Source: Mugil cephalus (Eukaryota; Chordata; Actinopteri; Mugiliformes; Mugilidae). Taken from it: 64,000 bases of DNA. Shown here piece after piece: positions 1 to 22,643 of the stretch. The position numbers and the translations under genes are program-made. A model generated the notes under the pieces. It did no database searches. It was not told where the DNA came from and was given only the letters and a program-made list of their open reading frames with translations. How positions within the stretch are numbered: position 1 is the stretch's first letter; every line of letters starts with the position of its first letter. Location: contig NC_061770.1 of NCBI RefSeq assembly GCF_022458985.1, forward strand, positions 2,233,001-2,297,000, read 5' to 3'.

Positions 1-74
1 TAAGAGCTGAAAGTAAATATTTAACACAAGGAATTGATGATAAAAGGGACAAACAGAAAATAAATGTCTCTGAC

Positions 75-12007
<11,933 letters not shown>

Positions 12008-12013
<6 letters not shown>

Positions 12014-12021
12014 CTTCCTTC
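12008..12021 (-). promoter_or_regulatory. YY1-type site overlapping the trim33 start codon
   Basis: On the minus strand, aagATGGCGG spans the start codon. This is the AANATGGCGG YY1 motif, which often sits at the transcription or translation start of housekeeping genes. A GGAAG (ETS-like core) lies just upstream. Binding is inferred. Confidence 0.45.
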
Positions 12022-12083
12022 CTCTGAGAAGCGCCGCACGTCCTGCGTAACTTCTCGAACCAGGATTACGTATGGTTACGTCG

Positions 12084-12090
12084 TGACGTC
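12084..12090. promoter_or_regulatory. CRE-like TGACGTC in the trim33/bcas2 divergent promoter
   Basis: TGACGTC lies about 70 bp upstream of the trim33 start codon, in a locally CpG-containing stretch. It is one base short of the full TGACGTCA palindrome. A CREB/ATF role is inferred. Confidence 0.35.
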
Positions 12091-12178
12091 GAGCAAGACC
12101 TATGCAACTTTTATCGCTATGCTACGCTACGCTATCTATCTAACTATACATTTTAATTATCCATTCATTATTTAAGTG

Positions 12179-12300
12179 AATAATAATTAATTAATAATAA
12201 TAATACTAATAAGACTTAATAGTAATAATAATAGTAATAATAATAATGATGATGATGATGATGTATTATTATTGTCATTATTGTTGTTGTTATTATTAGG
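12179..12300. repeat. Trinucleotide microsatellite (TAA)n/(GAT)n then (TTA)n/(TTG)n
   Basis: TAA-type units, then five GAT units, then ATT/TTG-type units, forming an imperfect inverted repeat. It sits between trim33 and bcas2 inside the divergent promoter region. Confidence 0.92.
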
Positions 12301-12807
12301 GAGTGACGTGTCATAGTATTTATAGCTTAAATATGTGAGACTTTTCAGTGGGTGCTGGCAACATGATGCCTTAATGAGCGAGAGAAGCACATAGAGAATC
12401 AATAAAACATGAATTATTAAATCTTATAGAAGGTGGACTGTATTGACCATGTGTAGTAACGTTATACGATTTCCCGTGAATGTGTAGATTTAAGGGTTAA
12501 AATTTAGTCTTGTGACCCCTTCTTGAGACTTTGCTTCTGCTTGGTTCTAGATAGCAATATCCATACGCTAATTTTGGCAGTGGATCTCTTTGTCAGTTGG
12601 ATGACCACGTCATCTGGGATTCAATAATAAATAGATAGAACTCTATTACCCTTATCTGAGTACTTTTTCAAATTTACACCTGTCGCACAGGCTTGGCTTC
12701 ACTAAGCATCAGTTCCACTCCACTCCACTAGATGCCGCAAAAAACACAACTCACTGCCAACAGTCACGCAGATCGCCTTACCCAGGGATTTTATTTTGAA
12801 GTTCATC

Positions 12808-12817
12808 ACCGGAAGTG
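12808..12817 (+). promoter_or_regulatory. ETS/GABP-type site in the bcas2 core promoter
   Basis: ACCGGAAGTG is a full-consensus ETS/GABPA motif 85-94 bp upstream of the bcas2 ATG. That position is typical of TATA-less housekeeping promoters. No TATA box was seen nearby. Confidence 0.6.
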
Positions 12818-12901
12818 GGTGCTTTTAGCTATCCGGACATAAAGCAGATAGCAGAAAGGGAAATCAATCGTCAAACTAAACATTGTAAAGACTGGTTGAA
12901 A

Positions 12902-15900
12902 ATGGCAGGAACGGCTTCGGTAGCTGGGGAGGTGTTCGTCGATGCGTTGCCATATTTTGATCAGGGCTACGATGCAGCAGGTGTCAGAGAAGCTGTGAGT
13001 AAATCTTCAGTGATGTAGTTAGCTTCAGGCAGCGTGTTACCCAACCAAGCTACATGGAAATGGAGCAAGGGACTATTCTATGCCTTCATTCATCCCACAA
13101 TGGGGAAATTGTTCTTAAGATAAACTATAGAAAAAATGGTATGCTTTATATGTGTGTAGAGGTAGAGGTGGAGGTGGCGGAGACATTTACTAGTTAATAT
13201 TGACAAAAAAAAAAGTTGCACAAATATTTAGCGTCCTAATATGTTTACCGAGTTATGTAGCTAAATAGTATTTCACTTTTGTATATGTTTACATGTTTGT
13301 ATTATTTCTTTGGAAGCCTTTTCTTGTTTGGGAAGTTTGCAGAACCCTTTATCCTGGTTGGTTATTCAGACTCGCCCTGTTCAGACACTTTTATTTGCCC
13401 AGATCCATAAATGTGGTGTATTTGTGCTCTGTTAGGGCCCAACACTGACATTTACACATCAAATTCACAGCAACGGCCTAATTACACTATAGTGGAAACC
13501 TAGAGTATTAACACTAGGGCTGGATTTAAAAATATCAATTTTCTTATTCAAATTGATCATGATTTAAAAAGATGACTTGACTGAATTTAGGAAAGTGGAT
13601 TCAGTAGATACCCACACTGAAACAGCATCTCATGGAACATTTTAGTTAACTGAAAAAAAGTTCTTGTGACATGTGAGAAAACGAAGCCGATGCTAGATGC
13701 CACATGAGCCATGCCCTCTCTATTGTACTATGATACACTGGAATATAGAGCCACTTGTCACTGCTTCATCTGCCTGGAAAGAATTCAGTTATTTAAATGT
13801 TAATGGGTGGGCTCAGACATGGCTTTGGAAAAAGACATCAAGAATAATACTCTACACTTTCCGAATTGTGTATAGTTACATTTATTAGGATTCACCACCG
13901 AATAAGAACACCCCCCACCTCCTGACCTCCCTGGATTTCCTAGACACTTCGACATGTGATACATGTCAGAACGTACGGTTAAACTAACGTCCATCGTCTT
14001 TGTTTGAACTTCAGGCACGCTTCATCATCCATCATCAGTCTGTCATGTTAAAAGTCTTCAGGATGTATCTCTCTTTACATAAACAGACGGGATATTTAAA
14101 GTACATAACGCCTGTAAACTCTCAGTCTGTGCTGTGGTTTTGATCCATTGTAAATATTAAGACAATTTAAAATACGACAAAAGCATCAATGGCTTATTTC
14201 AATTTACACTGAGATAGACTTTAATGAACTACATATCTTGTAGTCCATGTCAGCTATCAGACATTATATTTGCTGAAAGACAGTTTCTTACTTGTGTTTA
14301 AATGTGACGAGTAACAGATGAGTGTGGTTGTTACGAGAAACAAGGAACTAAGCAGGTCTATGTAGTCCTCAGAATTTCAGGGCTTGTCTTGTTGTCTTGT
14401 TTCATCCTGTAGGCTGCAGCACTGGTTGAAGAGGAGACCAGAAGGTACCGACCTACGAAGAACTACCTGAGCTACCTGCCCACGCCTGACTTCTCTACTT
14501 TTGAGGTGATAAACTCACCAGACCTATGATTCCTTATTTGAGGTTTCAGCTAACGACAAAAAAATAACGTCGCTTCATTTTTTTTGTCGTATCGCCTTTC
14601 AGACAGAAATCATGAGGAATGAATTTGAGCGGTTGGCGTCTCGGCAGCCAATGGATCTCCTGAGCATGAAGAGGTAAATCTGGAGCATTGTGGGAGCAAT
14701 ATGTGTTAACGTGAAGATACTATTTAGTCAAGCATTCAAATGTTTTTCAAGCTATTTCAAGCTACTAGATTTAGTTTGAAGTCAACCGTTGACTGTTTTC
14801 AAGGTTAAAACCAACCACAAATTTAGAAAATATGCTAATATGCTACTAGATGTTTGTGCTGCCATTAGACCTCCACATCCACCAATCTTCAAACATCATG
14901 CCGCCTGATAAATGCTAAGCTAAATAAATGAACAATTTTAGCTGATGTCAATGATTTGCTTCATGCTACCAACCAACAACCAAAGATGAAATAAAGTATA
15001 TGATAATATAATTTTATTATAGTAAATAATAATCCAAATATTTGCTTAAGTTTTTGATGATTGACAATTATTTTTTAAGCAGCTAAATCTTTCAGCTCTG
15101 AACTCTTGTCTTTTTGTGCTCGCAGTTATTAAAAAATAATGTGTGTCTTTCTCAGCTTTTTTATCTCTGTTATATCCAAAATGTAAAAAAACTGAAACTG
15201 CAGCTGTGGTCTTAATTTAAAACGACAGGAAGGGTTTCTATTGTTTCTGCATGGCTCATAAAGTTGCCGATTTCTTGCATTTTTCCACCCCTCCTTTTTA
15301 GATATGAGCTGCCTGCGCCCTCATCGGGACAGAAGAACGACATTACAGCGTGGCAGGAGTGCGTGAACAACTCGATGGCCCAGCTGGAGCACCAGGCGGT
15401 CCGCATTGAAAACCTGGAGCTCATGTCGCAGTATGGAACCAATGCATGGAAAGTCTACAACGAGTATGTGACTGCAGCCTTCACTCGCAGACGTTAACCA
15501 ACATTTCTAATGGCTAACATGTTGTCTTGGTTTTCTTCTTCAGTAACTTGGCTTTCATGATTGAGACGGCTCAAAAGGAGCTTCAAAAAATCAGGTAAAT
15601 GATGACTGGAAAATATTTTCTCACTGAAAGTGCTGTTAAACACATGTACCCATGTATTTTACTTCATTCATTCATTGATATTGGGTGACAGGAAACAAAT
15701 CCAGGATTTGAACTGGCAGCGTAAGAACGATCAGTTGGCAGCAGGAGCCAAACTACGAGAGCTGGAGTCTAAGTATGTTGTTTAAAGAGCTTACTTATTC
15801 ACATCACTGTACATACTGTAGAGAATATGTAGATTAGAGTCCCCTCTGTTTTAACGTCAATTTATTTTTATTTGTCCATCAACAGCTGGGTGTCACTGGT

Positions 15901-16012
15901 CAGTAAGAACTATGAGATTGAGCGGGCCATCGTCCAGCTGGAAAACGAAACCACTCAGCTCAGACAGCAGCAGGGGGATGAGAACAAGGAGAACATCCGA
16001 CAGGACTTCTAG
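12902..16012 (+). CDS. bcas2: BCAS2 / SPF27, PRP19-complex splicing factor (complete)
   Basis: Core subunit of the PRP19/NTC complex that activates the spliceosome in the nucleus (family knowledge). Seven exons: 12902-12994, 14413-14505, 14603-14673, 15302-15463, 15544-15594, 15692-15772, 15886-16012. They total 678 bp, or 225 residues, the same length as human BCAS2. All junctions are GT-AG and keep phase. The protein begins [18 protein letters not shown] and ends [10 protein letters not shown], both diagnostic. The SPF27 domain fills nearly the whole chain, and the last third (about 135-215) is coiled-coil-like. An ETS site lies just upstream, and trim33 is divergent 0.9 kb away, the same neighbour as in human. 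Nothing is broken or missing. Confidence 0.97.
12995..14412. other. bcas2 intron 1
   Basis: No gene is seen. It contains repeat-like text near 13070-13135 (cccacaatggggaaattgtt) and 13505-13580 (agggctggatttaaaaatat), both reminiscent of fish interspersed repeats. A short run of A lies at 13206-13215. Confidence 0.35.
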
Positions 16013-16696
16013 AGCAGCAGCACCATCACTCAGTCAGACAGGCTTCATCTTTTTTCATAAGGCTGACTGGACTGAGGAGCAGCCTACAAGTTACCTCTAT
16101 GGAGCAGCTTCAATTGTCCAGTAACTTTGATATTCAAAAGTGAGAAATCTCAACTAAAGTGGCAATCTCATATATCTCTTGAATCTCACAGAAACCCACT
16201 TCACAACACTTTACATGCTTTCATACAAATTCACCAACAGACAATGGGCTCCGTATCATTTTGTGGCACGTAAGTGACTTTATGACTTTTTTTTTTGAGA
16301 TGAAAGTCTTTGAGATTGCCACTTTAATGGGGCATGCTGTAAAAGCAAAGGTGGAATGTGGGGGATATTTATGGGAATCTTTTTTAAGGGTAATAGATTT
16401 TCAAAGCAGGACTCTGACAGAACATATTTGTCACATATGCAATACAACTCATCCACACTTTATTGCTGTGCAGCTGATGTCACTGAGTCAGTTCTATTGT
16501 CGTGCTGCTGCTGTACTGGCATTAACATTCAAGATGATTCCGCGGATGCCTCGTTATGTTGTGCATTCTTTCTTCAAAATCAAATGTTTCAGTGTTTGAG
16601 GCTGCCCTCTGACAGGAGCTACTATGAGAGTAAGTGTATATAATTTGTAATGTCTAGTAAAATTGACTACAATTCATGTCAGTTTTGAGCTGTTTT

Positions 16697-16702
16697 AATA
16701 AA
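16697..16702 (+). terminator. Likely bcas2 polyadenylation signal
   Basis: AATAAA 685 bp after the bcas2 stop codon. The T-rich stretch ttttgttatatttcc follows within 30 bp, as expected for a cleavage site. Confidence 0.6.
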
Positions 16703-17769
16703 ATCACCTTTTGTTATATTTCCTAGTGTCTGTCTTATATCTGCTTCATGGAACCAGTTTATTAGTTGCATTCAGGTACTAGTGTAATTATGATGCAGTG
16801 AACAAGTCCAAACAGTTCTACAACACATTTGATTAAAAGATTCATCTTATGGAATTACACCCACATCTGAAATTCTGATAACCTAATAAAGTAAAATACA
16901 CAGTTTGCTAAATCATAAGCATGTAACACTGCTGGCATCCACTGATGGTATTCCCAACAGAGTGACTTTGTGTTTGACCACCCTAGGTCAAGTCCTCGAT
17001 ATCAGATGTGTCATTGGATTTTAAAGATGCAACACACAGGTTATAGACAGTTACAGGACATGTTGGTGTCGATGCCAGCCATTATCCACCATGTGTATTT
17101 CCTCTTGTTAGATCAGTCCAAGATCTGGATCACGCTTTAGTCATGCATGTTCAGTGATGACAAGTGACTTCAAATTCTGATGAGAGACATTTGGCAGCAG
17201 GTTACTACTGTATTCATGATGAGTTGTGTGTTTCCATAACATAAATTGTATCACTTATCACTGTCTTGAAACATTTATAACTATGGTGCGTTGTTTCTCC
17301 TATAATCGTAGGATCATTAATCCAGACGCTTCAATTAAAACATTGTCTTTTTGTCTTACACACATTTTCTGTAGCGTGTCTTGAATGGTCTGGGCTGCCT
17401 GTCACTAGAAAATGACTGTATTTCCTCTTTAAAAGTGTGTTGAATTTTCTGCTGCACTGTTGTTGGCTTGTTTGACTGTGTGTTTTGATTGTGCCTTTGG
17501 AAAGGGTACATTTGAATAACCTGCAGAATGTACCCACATTAACTTCCAAATGAGGAACAATTGATACCACCTGGTTCTAAGAGGCACCATTTCCAGAGAA
17601 TCCCCCTGATTTGACTACAGAGGCCAGGTGATAAAAAGCTACTGAAAGGTAAACAGGTTGGGTCTGTTTTTTTTTTGTTTTTTTTTGTCATTTTGATGGG
17701 AAATGGGTGAAGGTTAATGCAGAAATTACGTTGTTTAAGTTCTCATTTTTGTGACTCATCTAAATAAAT

Positions 17770-17915
17770 ACTCATCTTCCATTCCATTAATCCTCACTAG
17801 AGTCGCAGGGGTTGCTGGAGTCTTTCCCAGCTGGCATCGGGCGAGAGGCGGGCTACACCCTGGACATGTTGCCAGCCTATTACAGGGCTAACACAGGGCC
17901 ATTCTCGGTACCTCC
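17770..17915 (-). repeat. Common teleost interspersed repeat, 3'-tail segment
   Basis: Words such as gtcgcaggggttgctggag and catcgggcgagaggcgggc belong to a repeat tail seen throughout fish genomes (remembered, unnamed here). Related tails occur at 50640-50750 and 52530-52680. Confidence 0.5.
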
Positions 17916-18401
17916 AGTCCATATTCTGCACAGATGTTCCACTACATCCAGTAGCTTCTAACACTGCCATGACTAATGCCTCTGTGCTGTCTTTCAGTCG
18001 AGACTTTTTTGGACAGTATTTAGTTAATTTTCGTTGCAATAAATAGGTCTTGACCCTTTACGGTAACACAGGGTTTGGGTTAGTCCAGAGAAACTGTTAT
18101 ATATAGTAACACTTCAGTATGCCGTGCTTTATGTCTTTTAATGTTCATTAAATTTCATTCTGCTATTTCCTCCCAAAAAAAAGAAAAATAAATTCTCTAA
18201 TATCCTTGAACACAACATGAAAATATCAGAGACTTATTCAGATGAATGTAGCTCTAACAAAAAGAACAACATGCAGCTCAAAAACATCCTTGATAATAAG
18301 AAATACATGATGGTGCACAGAAATACACTAGGTTATCACTATTATTAGTAGTAGTAGTATTATTTATTGCCACATTCCTTACACAGTGTGCGTAACAATC
18401 C

Positions 18402-18407
18402 TTTATT
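18402..18407 (-). terminator. Possible otud3 polyadenylation signal
   Basis: AATAAA on the minus strand about 470 bp beyond the otud3 stop. Other A-rich variants are nearby, so this is only a candidate. Confidence 0.3.
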
Positions 18408-18462
18408 TGTTGCTCTTCGTTACTTCCCTCTTTGATCACAAATCTGAAAATCTGTATAAACA

Positions 18463-18650
18463 TTAACTCATTAATCTGTGGCGAATCAAAAAGCCTGGCT
18501 GCACAGGATTATCTGCATGGTTGCCATGAAAAGCCTGATGTCCAATGTAGGAAGGTAGCGCAGTAGGTGGACCAGGCCCAAGGAGAACATATATACACTG
18601 ACACCAACCAGGGATCAAACTAAGTCCAAAAAAAATACTGATAGTCACGC
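18463..18650 (-). repeat. tRNA-derived SINE-like fragment
   Basis: On the minus strand, tttgatccctgg resembles a decayed pol III B box. It is followed by atgttctcct..gcctg text, as in the common fish SINE with the gggttcgaatcc head. It is degenerate and its ends are not defined. Confidence 0.4.
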
Positions 18651-18876
18651 TTCATCACTCTGTCTTTTTCACACATCTCACACACACTCGCTCACACACA
18701 GGTTTGCAGGCACCATTATGCTGTTGGCAAAGAAACTATAGGGTTCTCTTTAGGAAAAGTTATCCGCTGTGACTGAATCACATTTGACTATGTGCAAAAC
18801 TTTGTGAACAGCTGGCAGCTGTCCACAAAGCTGGTAGCTAGAGAAGCAGTAGGTACTTTTTTGGCCATGCTCCAGT

Positions 18877-21582
18877 CTATATACTGAGAGTGTTGAGAGC
18901 TGGTACTAAAGTAACAGCCTCAGGCAGGTTCTGGTTCTGGTCCTGGCTTCCTTTGCTTTGGAGAAACTTCTGCCGGTGCCTCTCCTCCTGACGCTTCTTC
19001 TTCTCTTGCCTCATTTGTTCTTTCCTCTGCTTATTAGACACCTGGAGGATGACCAAAATAAATATATCTCTGTTAAGACCTGAATTATTTGTCTCCCACA
19101 GACCAATTATGAAACGACATGTTGCTATATCAAATAAATAAATGATTAAGATAAATGGTTGTGAAAAATAAACTACGTAATTAGCAAAATCCTTTAAAAC
19201 TGTCAGCTGGAAAATGAGTTCTTAGATTCCACCTTAAGTTTTTGTATGTTGCTGCCCTCTGCTGGCTGCTTGTTGTCACTGCAGTCTGTGGCTGCAGCCT
19301 TGCAGGCTGAGCAGGATCCTGAGGCACACTGGCCCTGGCAGGACTGACACAATGCAGAACCAACCAGCCATTCAGCATTGATTGTGGCAGCACTCAGCTG
19401 GAGAAGATTCTCCTCTTCGCCTGAAACACACAAACACACAATTGATGCATGAACAGAATCCACCAGCATTAATCTGTTCATATCAACCAAACAAATCTAC
19501 TCACAGGCTCACAAATAATACATTTGGGTGAACAGAAAAGCTTCGAGTACAGAGGATATAAGGTCTGAAATTAAGCAGACTCCTAACTATCTGATATCAG
19601 CAAGAGAGCTAACTGCATCTTCTGACCCTGGATTCCTCGATTCTTGATGGAGTTCAGGATCACATTGTCGTCCTCAGACGTGGTAGGAGAAGGGTTTTTC
19701 CGTCTGTCCCTCTGACCATCTCCAAACTCACGCTGCTGTCCGTGAGAATTCTGCAAATTCTGGAAACAGCGATGATGTGGTAGAGGAGGGCTCAATAGAC
19801 CCACTTTACACTTGCACTAAATGCTTATGCTCAGTGTCTGATGAGTGCAATACTTGTTCCTAAAATTATTTACCTCTATGCGAAGCTGAGCCGGACTCTC
19901 AGAGTTGTCTCCAATCCGCCTGACACTGTCATAATGGTCTCCATAGCGGTAGGCAATGTGAAGCTCTCTGCACACCTGCTTTTCTGCACCATTTATCTGC
20001 AATGCAAAAGTAACATTTAAACTCTGGTAAGTAAATAACGACACATTAGATGATGTGATGTTATTTGAGAATCTCTGCACGTACCTCCCACAGCGGTGTG
20101 TTCAGCTGATGGATGACCACTTTCACCTGCTGACTGCGAGCAAAAGCCACAATAGCGTCATTGCCAGCAAACGTACCGGGCTGAGAAAGGTTGGACACTG
20201 GGTGAAGACAAACATAAAGTATAATGGACTGATTTCACATTCTTTCTACAGTTCAGTTTTATCTTAAAACCAAGAAGTGACATTTGACATTTTTTCTTTA
20301 TTTCATCTCCGAAATTGAGCAGATAGATGTCTTTGCAACCAAATATAATATCTGAACTGACTTACAGTGACAGATAGCACTGTTTTCCATGTGCATGTAG
20401 GCCTTGTAAGAGCCTGAATAGAATGACTTGTATTCAGTAGGTTTAAAAGAAAGATATGCACAACATAAATAGTGTGCAATAGAAACATTTTTTTTCTTCC
20501 TTAACATTGTGCCTCAGATTTACAATGCAATCTCCTATGGCTAACCTATCTCCTATTGACAAACATGGCACTTGCAAGAAGAGGCCCTGACCACCAGGGG
20601 TCCCTGCATAATTGCTGGTCTAAATTTCATCCGCTGACATGAATGCTGTGCTCATGTATGAAAACATCACAGAAACTGTGTATGGTGTGTTAGTAATCTC
20701 CTATCTTATCACAGACCTTTCCTTTTTTTGTTTCACAGGTCTCACATTGGGTCTTATTCTTACAGTGCTGTGCAAAGGGGACGTCATCCTCAACAAAGGG
20801 TTCAAAGTCCTGTCGGTGGGACGTCATATACTGGACAGTCTCCTGGCGAAGCCGCAGGTGACCCCGAGAGTGACCTTCTAATTGGTCTCCTAGAGCTCTG
20901 AACAAGCAGTTCCTGCGAGGGAGAAAGTCATGTAATGTTAGAACACATGGATGCCTATGATTAAAGGCCTCAATGTACCAATATACCCAACAGAAGTTTC
21001 TCTGTGGTAAAGTGTTGTCAGTGTATATAAAGTAATTGCTAACACTATACTGGTAATTGTTAGAGGTGACAATAGCTCACATACTTCCGCTGTTTTGGCC
21101 AACAATAATGAATTACACCCTACAAAACACAAGCCGCACAAGTAAATGTGACCGATGGATAAATTACAGCAGTACTGACATTTCTGCACAAATAATTAAA
21201 AAGACAGCAATTTAGTTAACAGAATAGCGACAGAAAAAAACGTACGTGAGAAAAAACATGACCACACACTGATCAAGTGGATTATAACACTTTTCTCATG
21301 GCAACAAGAGGATAACGGATAACGGATGTGAAAGGACAACACAGAGACTAGAGGATACCATTTTTTTGGCGCTCACCCATCTCCAGGGACTTCTCTCAGC
21401 TTGAGCCCCAGGGCTTGGAGCTGATTGGAGAAGCTGACAAATTCTGCACCTTCATCAGCATCCTGAGGCCGGTTCTTGCGGTCTTTCACGATGGCTCTGC
21501 GAGCTGCCCGTTCATCCCTCTTGCGCTCCAGTTCACTCTTTTTATTGCTCCGCACAGGTTTCGATGTCTGTTTTCTCGACAT
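18877..21582 (-). CDS. otud3: OTUD3, OTU-family deubiquitinase (complete)
   Basis: Cysteine protease that removes ubiquitin from targets such as PTEN (family knowledge). Seven exons, in transcript order: 21582-21377, 20912-20764, 20197-20085, 19996-19874, 19759-19627, 19420-19233, 19041-18877. They total 1077 bp, or 358 residues, with every junction in phase. The donor of exon 5 (gtcaga) is weak. The OTU domain follows a basic leader (MSRKQ, then [12 protein letters not shown]). It has the catalytic DGNC motif (D68, C71), NDAIVAFAR, and the catalytic His in [10 protein letters not shown] (H177). The basic C-terminus is [13 protein letters not shown]-like and the chain ends LNTLSI. Human OTUD3 has 398 residues; the shortfall falls in the UBA-like middle region. 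An acceptor just upstream of the ATG (near 21607) suggests a non-coding first exon around 22150-22330. Confidence 0.95.
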
Positions 21583-22549
21583 GCTGGTTGCAAATGTTAC
21601 TATGGGCCTGCAACACCAAAAAATGTCTTATGGTAACGAGCTGGCACTTCATTAAAGACTGCCACACATCTGCAGCCTGTTTGAAAAGACACAGAAACAG
21701 TAGTGGTTAATCCTTTATTTGTTCCACAGTGGGCAGACAATAATAATGATTATAATTTTCCTAGAATGTCAGAGCCATTTAATCAGCTGTAACTTCCAAG
21801 TCACAAACAACCAAACAGCAAAATTCCATCTGAATATGAACAACCTTTTTGTCTATTTTTCCCATGCACAACAAAACATAAACAACGTAACATGCAAAAC
21901 GTTGTTTCAGTGCAATCAGGATTTAGTTATCAATACAAAGACTTAATCCTAAATTTAAAATAATAATAATAATAAAGGCGATTTTGTAGAGTTTCATATA
22001 TGCTGTGAAACAACATTAACTGTGTTCCGCCTAATTGCTCTGTTCGTGTAACGCATTTACCCAAGTTAAATATCAGTTTGATTAGTTTTGATATATAATA
22101 CAGTAAAATATTTAACGATGGGTAGTAAATACGTACAATCTAGCTACTTGTTAGCTAACGTATTCACATGGAGTGTTGTCTCGACGTCCGGCTAGCAGCT
22201 AGCTCCAGAGCCTTCAAATACAGGATATTACATAACAAATCCTATCTCCCCGCCTGTAGCGTTAATCACGCAAAAAAATATTTAACCTAGTTAACACACT
22301 GAAACCGACCTTTAAGGAATTGTGATCGAGGAGCTATGAGTATTTTCCGTTTTAATTTTTTTTGGCTCAGAAAAGGAATGTAATGATTGTCCGTTTTGTT
22401 TACAACTGTAATTCCGCATACGCATATCCGTGTGCGTCAAAACGTACGGAAGAGGGGATGGGACAAAAAGTGAAAACGCGAATTAATATTGCTTCAGGAA
22501 AATAGTTTAATCTCTCTATCATTTTCAATTAATTTATTTTATTTTATTT

Positions 22550-22550
<1 letters not shown>
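21583..22550. promoter_or_regulatory. otud3 leader and promoter region
   Basis: On the minus strand, a T-rich tract and tgttgcag end 23 bp before the otud3 ATG, so the leader is probably spliced. A CpG-containing stretch at about 22390-22450 (with cgtacggaag, an ETS-like core) is the likely promoter end. The exact start site cannot be read. Confidence 0.4.
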
Positions 22551-22623
<73 letters not shown>

Positions 22624-22643
22624 GGTCCGTCCGTCCGTCCGTC
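22551..22643 (+). repeat. (CTAT)n microsatellite followed by (GTCC)n
   Basis: About 18 CTAT units (22551-22624), then about five GTCC units (22625-22643). It lies upstream of otud3. Confidence 0.97.

Larger units (their letters stand above)
16703..18876. other. Intergenic region between bcas2 and otud3 (tail to tail)
   Basis: No gene is supported. It holds T-runs near 17668-17690 and fragments of common teleost repeats at 17770-17915 and 18463-18650. The two genes converge here, so both 3' untranslated regions fall in this interval. Confidence 0.5.

Noticed and set aside
17797-18039. Minus-strand frame downstream of otud3 with a stretch (LEATGCS...VQNM) recalling the OTUD3 UBA
   Set aside because: It lies after the otud3 stop, runs into a common fish repeat, and has no splice link to the gene. 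The similarity is short and probably chance.
18549-18570. tRNA-like A box (tagcgcagtagg) on the plus strand
   Set aside because: No B box in the right orientation and no cloverleaf follows. The segment fits a SINE-like fragment read on the other strand.
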